Position numbers and translations under genes: made by a program. Source: Candidatus Ozemibacter sibiricus (GTDB taxonomy: Bacteria; Muiribacteriota; Ozemobacteria; Ozemobacterales; Ozemobacteraceae). From it: 64,000 nt of DNA. The stretch spans positions 124,001 through 188,000 of the forward strand of contig QOQW01000003.1 of NCBI GenBank assembly GCA_003327425.1. Reading direction: 5' to 3'. The notes beneath the pieces are model-generated. The model was not told the origin of the DNA. It was given only the letters and a program-made list of their open reading frames with translations, and did no database searches. Within the stretch, counting starts at the first letter, position 1, and each line of letters begins with the position of its first letter. This document shows, in pieces, positions 51,377-58,744 of this stretch.

Positions 51377-53140
51377 TTACTGTTCAGGCGTGAAGACCTG
51401 GATCTCGACACGACGATTGAGAGCATGGTTGGCCGGATCGTTGGGATCGGCCGGTTCCTCCCAGCCCTTGCCGACGGCGATCAGCTTGTTGGGCGGGAAG
51501 CGATACTTGCGGATCAACGCATCGCGCACCGCCTGGGCGCGTGCTTCCGACAGCTCCTTGACCGCCTTTTCCGGGACCTTCCCTTTCATCGAGCTGTCGG
51601 TGTGCCCGACGATGCCGATCAGCGCCCGTTCATATTGCCCCACCAGACGGCCCACCTTCTCGAGGGTCGCATCGACCGAGGGATCGTACAGGGTGTTGGG
51701 GATCGCCACCCCGAACTCGTCGTGTTCAGGCTCGTAGAGGTTGGCCGAGTTGGGGTAGAAGTTGATGCGAACCGTCTGGGTCAGCACGGGGGCCTCGGCC
51801 GACACTTTCTTGTAGCTGGTCGGCACGAAGGTCGAGCGGGCCACCTGGTCCTGGTCTTTGAAGGTGCCGGCCTTGTCGAGGGCCTGGATCACCGAGAAAT
51901 CCATCACCTCGTCGAAGCGCACCGGGGTGCCGACCAGCCCCAGCTCGCGGTAGACCGCCGTGATGTTGTTCCAGGTGCGTTCGAAGTTGGTCGGGTTGTT
52001 CTTGTTGAGGAAGAACTCCTTGTTGTCGCCGAAGCCCGTGATATAGGCATCGTTTTCCATGCTCTTGATGTCTTCGACCTTCATGCCATAGCCATCGGCC
52101 ATCCATTGGAAGGCTCGGGCCTTGTGGGCGCTGTTCTTCAGCAGGGCCATCCCCTCGAAGATGCCGGCGACCAGCCCTTTGACGATCTCGGGATGGTCTT
52201 TCGCGAAATCGGCCCGCACCGCGTAGACATCGGCGATCAGCCGGTTGGCCTCGGCCGTGGTGGTCAGCACGCGGGTGCCCGCCACCTTCTCGGGAATGGT
52301 GTAGATGTCGGGGGCCCAGCTGACGCAGGCATCGATCGTCTTGTCGGAGACGAAGGCGGCGGCCGCCTCGAAGGCGGTGGCGGTATACTTGTGGGTGACC
52401 TGGTTGGGCCGCACCCCGGCATTGATCAACAGGTTGTTGATGAAATACTGGGACGGGCTGTTCTGGGCATAGACCACCGTCTTGCCTTTCAGATCCTTCA
52501 CCGAGCGGATCGCCCCGCGGACGACGATGCCATCGCCGCCGTTCGACCAGTCGATCTGCTGGTAGATGCGCGGGGCGGTCCGACTGTCTTTCATGAGTTC
52601 CCCGGCGAACAGCACCATCATATCGAGGGTGCCCCACAGCACGTGCGATTTGCCGGCGGCATAGGCGTCACGGGCCGCCACCGGATCATCGACCAGCTTC
52701 AGGTTGACCCGGAATCCGTATTTCTTGAAGAACACGCTCTCATCGTTGGGGGCGAACCCGTTGTTGGCCGCCACGATCGGCAACCAGCCGATCCAGACGT
52801 TGATCGGGAACTCGACCGTCTTGCGGGTTTCGTCCCATTCGTAGCCGGAAACGCCCTTGACCGGCGGCAGCTTCTCCTGCGGCACGTAGGAATATTCCTG
52901 GACGGTGGTGATCCCTTTGGTGTCGGGAGCTTCGACCTTCACGGGCTCGGGACTGCCCGTGGGGCCTGGCCCGGCCGGCCCGCCGGAAGAAGAAGAGGGA
53001 GTGCCGCTGGAAGACCCGATGCCCATGATGGCGTTCTTCAGCGACGGGGAGAAATTCATGGCTGCGAATACCAGACAGCCCAGGATGAACAGAACCATGA
53101 CCGCTTTGCCCAGGGGGGTTGGGCCGATTTCCTGGTTCAT
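51377..53140 (-). CDS. Substrate-binding protein fused to OmpA-type peptidoglycan-binding domain (copy 2, membrane-anchored)
   Basis: The 587-aa protein starts at ATG 53140 (GAGGAGG upstream). Unlike copy 1 it has an uncleaved-looking anchor (about 13-30, AVMVLFILGCLVFAAMNF) and a Ser/Gly/Pro linker, then the same NMT1/SsuA-like domain (VWIGWLPIVAANNGFAPNDE) and OmpA domain (GHTDSSMKGKVPEKAV, SEARAQAV, NRRVEIQVF). It would tie the inner membrane to the wall by its two ends. Sequence identity to copy 1 is high throughout, with variable stretches in the hinge regions, so the ligands may differ. It is the first gene of the operon. Confidence 0.92.
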   Translation of the reverse strand: MNQEIGPTPLGKAVMVLFILGCLVFAAMNFSPSLKNAIMGIGSSSGTPSSSSGGPAGPGPTGSPEPVKVEAPDTKGITTVQEYSYVPQEKLPPVKGVSGYEWDETRKTVEFPINVWIGWLPIVAANNGFAPNDESVFFKKYGFRVNLKLVDDPVAARDAYAAGKSHVLWGTLDMMVLFAGELMKDSRTAPRIYQQIDWSNGGDGIVVRGAIRSVKDLKGKTVVYAQNSPSQYFINNLLINAGVRPNQVTHKYTATAFEAAAAFVSDKTIDACVSWAPDIYTIPEKVAGTRVLTTTAEANRLIADVYAVRADFAKDHPEIVKGLVAGIFEGMALLKNSAHKARAFQWMADGYGMKVEDIKSMENDAYITGFGDNKEFFLNKNNPTNFERTWNNITAVYRELGLVGTPVRFDEVMDFSVIQALDKAGTFKDQDQVARSTFVPTSYKKVSAEAPVLTQTVRINFYPNSANLYEPEHDEFGVAIPNTLYDPSVDATLEKVGRLVGQYERALIGIVGHTDSSMKGKVPEKAVKELSEARAQAVRDALIRKYRFPPNKLIAVGKGWEEPADPNDPANHALNRRVEIQVFTPEQ

Positions 53141-53215
53141 GCCCGCCAACCTCCTCGCCAGTGATTGCTCCCGTCGCGGGTCTGCCCCGATGGGGAGGAA
53201 GATCTCTGAGGCCCT

Positions 53216-53244
53216 ATGATACCGGGAATCACCCCCCCCTGCAA
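53216..53244 (-). promoter_or_regulatory. Candidate promoter of the PspA/ABC operon
   Basis: On the minus strand TTGCAG (53239-53244), a 17-base spacer with a C run and TATCAT (53216-53221, five of six matches) precede the first SBP-OmpA gene by about 76 bases. No PspF-type sigma54 site (GG-N10-GC with TGGCA/TTGC) was recognised in 53141-53423. Confidence 0.4.
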
Positions 53245-53423
53245 CCGGCAATTCCATCCCGCCGAAATTCTCACGCCGCGGTCTGCCGCAGGATTGGGAC
53301 GAACTGGTCTGTCGCGCGCCCGGTCTCCGCGACCTCCCCTTCTCGGCCAGACCCGCCGCCGCAGCCTCGTCTCGCCGCGATGGCGAGGTCAGCCGCTCGT
53401 CGGTTTCTGCCGATAACAGGGGC

Positions 53424-54017
53424 ATGCCCTCCCCCTGCCGCTCCGCTTGGCCCGTCTGGTTGTGCGCCATCTTCCTGCTGGTGGTCGGAATGCCGCGCCC
53501 GGCGGCCGCCGGGCGCGAACCCCGCCTGCTGGTGGAGATCGATCCCCAGTCCCCCAAACCGGTGGGGGCGGGCGGGTTGACCACTCGCTACAAGCGGGTG
53601 TCGGGACCGATGGGCTTCGGGGGCGACATGCTGATGTGGGGCCTGCGCGGCTTCGGCGGCCGCCTGAACGACCCCAAGATCGGCTTGATGGCGGCCCAGG
53701 GCACCCTCAACGGCCGCTCCTTGAAGCTCAACCTGCAGCAATTCGGCCTGACGCTGGAAAACGGGTTCCGCCCCGATCCCCGTTTCAAGTGGCGAGCCAA
53801 CTTCGGCGGCGGCACCTACGACCTGGCCTCTCGCATCAGCGGGTTCTCGGTGAACAAAGGCTCTTTCACCTTCCTCGAACCCATGCTGGTCGGCGTGCTG
53901 CCCATGACCCGCCACATCGTGCTCGAAGGCGCGGCCGGCTACACCTTCGCCGGATCCACCGGGGTGCGGTTCGAAGGGCTCTTCCTCGAGGTCAACCTCC
54001 TGCTCGGCCAGTTCTGA
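53424..54017 (+). CDS. Small outer-membrane beta-barrel-like exported protein
   Basis: The 197-aa protein has a signal peptide (1-29, ending PAAAG) and then alternating Gly/aromatic beta strands ending in F (LLEVNLLLGQF), with strands such as MGFGGDMLMWGLRGFGG and LEGAAGYTFAGSTGVRFEGL, resembling an eight-strand barrel. It is divergent from the SBP-OmpA operon and only 283 bases from its start; the two may share regulation. The family is unnamed; outer-membrane location is inferred from strand pattern and terminal Phe. Confidence 0.7.
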   Translation: MPSPCRSAWPVWLCAIFLLVVGMPRPAAAGREPRLLVEIDPQSPKPVGAGGLTTRYKRVSGPMGFGGDMLMWGLRGFGGRLNDPKIGLMAAQGTLNGRSLKLNLQQFGLTLENGFRPDPRFKWRANFGGGTYDLASRISGFSVNKGSFTFLEPMLVGVLPMTRHIVLEGAAGYTFAGSTGVRFEGLFLEVNLLLGQF

Positions 54018-54233
54018 CCTGCCGGTGGCCTCACGCCGCCGCGGGGCACCACCGCCCACGCCCGGCGGGCCACCGACGAACGGGCGACCAGGGGCACGCC
54101 GCCCGGCCATCCCCAGCCATCAGACAGAGCAGAAGGGCGTGATCCGCTTTGGCGGAATGCGCGAAGAAGGGGAGGGTGTCCGACGGCGCGCCGTCCCGCC
54201 TGGTGGCCAGGGACCGCGCCAGACCTGAATCCC

Positions 54234-55256
54234 TCAGAAAAATCCGGCCAGGTCTTTCAGCGTGACGAGCAGGAACACCAGGCCGAGCCCCACCGTGCCC
54301 CACTGGTAGATGGGAAGCAGGATCCGTTCTTCGAGAGGGCGGCGACGGATCGCCTGCAGCAGCGCCAGGACCATCCGGATCCCGTCGAGGGGCGGAATGG
54401 GCAGCAGATTGAACACGCCCAGGTTGATGCTCAAGACGGCCAGCAGGGCCAGAAAGGCCCACCACGAGACCGCGGCCTGACTGATGTGATCGATGATGGC
54501 CAGGGGCCCGGCCACCTCCCCTCCCCCGGCCGCGAAGAGCATCCCAACCAGGCCGGCGACCACCTGCCTGATCTCGGTGATGGTGCGCACCAACGCCAAG
54601 CCAGCGGCCCGCGCCCAGGGGACGGGCTGTCGTGGCGCCTGAACGGGCACCACTCCGACCACGCACCGGCCGCCCTCGGTCTGCGGCGTCACGGTCAGAT
54701 CCTGCCGGACGCCTTCCCGCTCCACCGTCACTCGCGCCGGCCGCGCGCCATTGATCTGGATCAGTCGGACGAACTCATCCCAGGTGCGTACCCGCACCCC
54801 GTTCATCTCCACCACGCGATCGCCCGCGTGCAGGCCCGCGTCGGCTCCCGGCCCATGCTTGAGGACCGAGGCCACGACCGGGATCGGTTGCGGCAGACCG
54901 ACGCCACCGATCAGTCCCCAGTACAGGGCCCAGGCCAGCAGGAAATTGGCCAGGGGCCCGGCCAGCGCGACCAGGAATTGATCGCGCGGGCGCGGCGCGC
55001 CGCGCGGGGCGGCGGCCACCGGCGCGGCAGGATCCTCGGCCAGGACGTAGCCGCCCAGGGGCAGCCAGCCGAGGCGGTATTCGGTCCCCTGCCAGCGCAG
55101 CCGGCACCACGGACGGCCGAACCCCAACGAGAAGGCGAAGACGGGAAAGCCCCGCCATTTCAGGGCCAGCAGGTGCCCCATCTCATGAACCAGGATCAGC
55201 AGGCCGAACCCGAGAATGGCTTTTCCCCACCCCGCGAGCGTCATCCAGGAGATCAT
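54234..55256 (-). CDS. rseP: RseP-like M50 site-2 zinc metalloprotease
   Basis: The 340-aa membrane protease has H24-E25-x2-H28 (LVHEMGHLLALKWRG) in its first helix, one PDZ domain (about 130-200, GADAGLHAGDRVVEMNGVRV) and the third-ligand helix motif FNLLPIPPLDGIRMVLALL. RseP cleaves anti-sigma factors and signal-peptide remnants inside the membrane. Typical members have two PDZ domains; only one is visible, and total length is shorter than E. coli RseP (450 aa). AAAGGA precedes the ATG. It follows the giant TPR gene by 83 bases on the same strand. Confidence 0.9.
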   Translation of the reverse strand: MISWMTLAGWGKAILGFGLLILVHEMGHLLALKWRGFPVFAFSLGFGRPWCRLRWQGTEYRLGWLPLGGYVLAEDPAAPVAAAPRGAPRPRDQFLVALAGPLANFLLAWALYWGLIGGVGLPQPIPVVASVLKHGPGADAGLHAGDRVVEMNGVRVRTWDEFVRLIQINGARPARVTVEREGVRQDLTVTPQTEGGRCVVGVVPVQAPRQPVPWARAAGLALVRTITEIRQVVAGLVGMLFAAGGGEVAGPLAIIDHISQAAVSWWAFLALLAVLSINLGVFNLLPIPPLDGIRMVLALLQAIRRRPLEERILLPIYQWGTVGLGLVFLLVTLKDLAGFF

Positions 55257-55339
55257 CGGTGGAACGGTCCTTTCTGGCGCCGAGGCGCGCTGCGTCTTCG
55301 ACGACCGCTCATGCTCTTCGGCCGAAGCCGGGGTTTTGC

Positions 55340-58300
55340 TTACTTCTTCCTCTGGCTGTAGAGCCGATCAGAGCGATCGAACGCATCACGGTAATTGATG
55401 TCGACATTGCAGATCAGATCGTACAACGTCAGGGCGGCCTCGGTCTGCTTGGCCTCTTCGAGCGCCACCGCCACCCGATAGAGGATGTCTTTCACCTCTT
55501 CGGGCATCAACTCCCGGTCGAATTCGAGCGTTTCGACGATCTCCTTGGCCAGGATCGGCTGGCGCTGCTTCAGGTAGGCTTCAGCCAGCAGAATGCCCAC
55601 GGCCCGCTCCCGGCGCGAGGCGAACACGGGGGTGAGGAGCTTGACCACCTCCTCCCATTTGCCCCGCTTGGCCAGATCGCGCGCCTTGGCCACCTCGGCC
55701 TCCCCGACCGGGGCCGGCTTGCCGGCCGAGCCGCCCGCCGCCGGGCGGGCGCCGCTTTCGGCAGGCGACGGTGCGGCAGCCGAGGGCTGATCAGGCTCTG
55801 GCCGGTCTTCGTCTCGCGGCGCCGACGGCTCAGGGCGAGGCGCTTTCGGCCCCGATCGGCTCGCCCCGGACGCCGGCGCCGGCGGCGCCGACGGCACTGA
55901 CGGCACCGCCTTCGGCTTCGACACCGGACCAGCCGCGCCGCCAGCGGGGGCCGCCGGCGGCTCGCCGGCCGGCACCTGCGGCCCGATGCCGTCTGGCTCG
56001 AGGAGAGCGTCGGGGTGGTCGGCGAAGGGATCCATGATGGGAATGGCCTCGAGTGCCTCCAGGTCGGAGACGGTCGGCGGCGGACTGGCTGGCGGCGCCG
56101 GAGTGGGGCCGGTCGAGCGCGCAGGAGCGGCAGACGCGGCCGGCGCCGGCGGCGCGCCGCCGCTCGGCGCGAGCCCTCCCCCTTCCTTCATGAAATCAGG
56201 AACCGGGACAGGCTTGTCGGGAGGCTCGAATCCTTCCGGCGGGGGCTCGACGAACCCCTCGACATCGGTCTGGGCGGCGCCGGTCGGCAGTGGCCCGCCG
56301 CCGAGGTCGCCCAGGCCATCCACCAGCAGATCTTCCGCGAAAGGCGAGAGATCCTCGAGCGGCGCGAGGGGATCGCGTCCGCCCGGATGGGAGGCCTCCA
56401 GCTCTTTGCGGAGCCCGGTGATGATCTCGGCCAGCTGGGCATTGCCAGGATGCTTCTGCAGGAACTCCTCGTATTGCAGGATCGCTTCGTCCAGCATGTT
56501 CATCTTCTTCATGCTGGTCGTATAGACCACATGGATGCCCATGTTGTTGATATTGACCTTGAGGATGGCCAGGCATTCCCGGGCGGCTTCGGCATACATG
56601 CCCTTCTTGGCGTAGTTGCGCGCCAGCAGTTCCCGGAACTCGGTCTGCTCGGGCTTGTGCTTCAACGCCGCCTCGAGCACCGCGATCACCTCGTCGCCCA
56701 TCCGCTTGTTCTGCACGTAGGCTTCGGCCAGGGCCAGCACGTTGGCAGCATCGTTGGGATCGGTCTGGAAGGCGGCATACATGATCTCCATGGTCTCGAC
56801 GGTGTAGACCTTGTGGGTGGCATAGTGCCGCGCCAGGATCGGCAGGTATTCCTTGTTCTCGGGATTCTGCCGGTAGATGGTCTCGTAGAGCGTGACCGCC
56901 TCTTCCGACGTATCGTTGGTCTCCAGGTAGGCCTTGGCCAGGTATTTCCAGGCGATGGGGTTGTCGGGGAAGAGGTTCAGCAGGTGCTTGGCATGATCCT
57001 GGCATTTGAAGAAATTGCGCAAGGCGAAGTGGCTCTGGATGCAGATCTCCAGCAACTGCCGCTGGATCTGGATGGGGTGCTTGCCGCGGCGGAGGGCATC
57101 TTCGGCGATGCTGACCGCCTTCTCGAAGTGCTGGTTCTCGAAGGCCCCCTGGGCCCGCTTCAAAGGATCGAAGACGAAGATGCCGAGAGAGGGAACGACC
57201 ATGAGGAGGAAGACCAGCAGAGTCGCCCCGGCGAAGACGGCCAGACCGATGTGAATCTCGGTGCGGTAGTGCCGGTACCAGAGGGTGTACTTCAACCGCC
57301 AGTAGGTGCGCTGGTTGCGGGCATACTCCGGTTCTTTCGCCTCGAACTCGTGGAACCGGCGGTAGGCCTCCTCATTGTCCTGGTCGTCGGTCAGCAGGCC
57401 GATCATCACCCATTCGACATCCCGTTTGAGATCGGGATTGACGTTGGGGTTGGCCAGGAATTTCTCGAAATAGCTGCGGGCCTTCTTCAGATCGCGCTCC
57501 GAACCGAGGATATAGATTTTGCCGAGATAGAAGGTGGCTTCGGCAAACTTTTCGGGGTTGCTGTCATAGGCTTTCTGGATGCCGGGCCGAGCCAGGTCAT
57601 ACTTTTCGTTCTCGTACAAGGTCTTGGCGAACTGGTATTCCTTCTCGATCGCTTTCTTCTCTTCGATCTTCTGTTTCAGTTCGGCCCGCCCAGGCAACCC
57701 GGGATAGATGCCCTCGGCCTTGGCCAGGGTCTCCTCGGCCGTCGTGACATCGCCGGATTCAAACTTCCGGCGCGCCTGCTCGAACCAGTAGTCGGCCTCT
57801 TTCATCCGCTTCTTCTCGGGGTCTTCCGCGACGGTGGGGCGGGAGGGACTGGCCACTTTGATGGGCGGCGGGGACGGTTCGGGCGTCGGTTCCGGCGGGA
57901 ACGGCTCGGTATCGTCCGGCTCGGCATCGCCTCCATCGGGTTCATCGGGCAGCGGCGGCTCGACCGGACGAGGCGGTTCGGGCGGTTTGACCGCGACCAC
58001 AGGCTCTTGGCCCGGGGTAGGCTCGGGGGGCAGCACGACATCGGGCGGCGGCGTCGGATCATTCTCGAACGGATTGTCGGGCATGACCGCCGTGCTGCCG
58101 GTGCTGGCCACCGGGGTGGCCCGCCGGGGGAAGCCGGCCCCGCCGCCCAGCCGTTTGGCCGAGGCGACGCCGTAGTTCTTGCAGTTGTAGAGGAACTGGA
58201 AGTCTTCGAAGATCACCTCGGAGGAGGGATCGGCCTGCAAGGCCTTTTCCATCTCGTCGAAGGCCTGATTGATGTTGCCTTTCTGGAAGAGGATGCGCGC

Positions 58301-58744
58301 GAAGATGTGATGGGTGAGGGCATTGGGATTGCCCTGCCGGGCCGTGGAGATCCGGCGCATCGCCTCGTCGAGCCGGCCCTCCTGGAATTCCACATCGGCG
58401 AGGATGGTGAAGACCGCCGAATCGTCAGGATTGAGACGGGCCCGCTTTTCGGCTTCCTTCCGGGTGCCGGGCAGCAGCTCTTTTTTGAGCTTGGTCAGCC
58501 GGGGATCTTCCTCCTTGCGGGCCAGCTCGAGATTGAGCAGCTCGAGATAGGCCTCGCAGTACATGCGGGCGGTCAGGAACTTCTTGAGCGTGGAATAATC
58601 GGCGGGCGGAGCCCCCTCGGCTGGCGAGCTGGCGCCCGACGCCCAGACCAGACCCGCCAGACCCAGGAGGAAGAGCCGCGCCCATCGCCCGGCCGCCCCC
58701 GGCCGCCGGCCGCGCCCAGCTATCGTGGGAAACGGCTCAAGCAA
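55340..58744 (-). CDS. Giant TPR protein with central membrane helix
   Basis: The about 1,134-aa protein has no good ATG near the upstream stop; TTG 58744 (8-base overlap with the upstream TPR gene) or GTG 58756 is likely. A signal-type helix (about 22-45, WARLFLLGLAGLVWASG) is followed by TPRs, a Pro/Glu-rich disordered stretch (about 220-320), more TPRs, a second helix (about 510-535, AVFAGATLLVFLLMVVPSLG), cytoplasmic TPRs (to about 830), a Pro/Ala-rich disordered region and a C-terminal TPR domain. It therefore spans the membrane with protein-binding domains on each side. It probably belongs with the PilO/PilP-type assembly proteins upstream. No enzyme motif. Confidence 0.8.
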   Translation of the reverse strand: MLEPFPTIAGRGRRPGAAGRWARLFLLGLAGLVWASGASSPAEGAPPADYSTLKKFLTARMYCEAYLELLNLELARKEEDPRLTKLKKELLPGTRKEAEKRARLNPDDSAVFTILADVEFQEGRLDEAMRRISTARQGNPNALTHHIFARILFQKGNINQAFDEMEKALQADPSSEVIFEDFQFLYNCKNYGVASAKRLGGGAGFPRRATPVASTGSTAVMPDNPFENDPTPPPDVVLPPEPTPGQEPVVAVKPPEPPRPVEPPLPDEPDGGDAEPDDTEPFPPEPTPEPSPPPIKVASPSRPTVAEDPEKKRMKEADYWFEQARRKFESGDVTTAEETLAKAEGIYPGLPGRAELKQKIEEKKAIEKEYQFAKTLYENEKYDLARPGIQKAYDSNPEKFAEATFYLGKIYILGSERDLKKARSYFEKFLANPNVNPDLKRDVEWVMIGLLTDDQDNEEAYRRFHEFEAKEPEYARNQRTYWRLKYTLWYRHYRTEIHIGLAVFAGATLLVFLLMVVPSLGIFVFDPLKRAQGAFENQHFEKAVSIAEDALRRGKHPIQIQRQLLEICIQSHFALRNFFKCQDHAKHLLNLFPDNPIAWKYLAKAYLETNDTSEEAVTLYETIYRQNPENKEYLPILARHYATHKVYTVETMEIMYAAFQTDPNDAANVLALAEAYVQNKRMGDEVIAVLEAALKHKPEQTEFRELLARNYAKKGMYAEAARECLAILKVNINNMGIHVVYTTSMKKMNMLDEAILQYEEFLQKHPGNAQLAEIITGLRKELEASHPGGRDPLAPLEDLSPFAEDLLVDGLGDLGGGPLPTGAAQTDVEGFVEPPPEGFEPPDKPVPVPDFMKEGGGLAPSGGAPPAPAASAAPARSTGPTPAPPASPPPTVSDLEALEAIPIMDPFADHPDALLEPDGIGPQVPAGEPPAAPAGGAAGPVSKPKAVPSVPSAPPAPASGASRSGPKAPRPEPSAPRDEDRPEPDQPSAAAPSPAESGARPAAGGSAGKPAPVGEAEVAKARDLAKRGKWEEVVKLLTPVFASRRERAVGILLAEAYLKQRQPILAKEIVETLEFDRELMPEEVKDILYRVAVALEEAKQTEAALTLYDLICNVDINYRDAFDRSDRLYSQRKK

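Noticed and set aside
50315-53164. 949-codon plus-strand frame
   Set aside because: Lies opposite both SBP-OmpA genes and PspA; composition mirrors them and it has no ribosome site.
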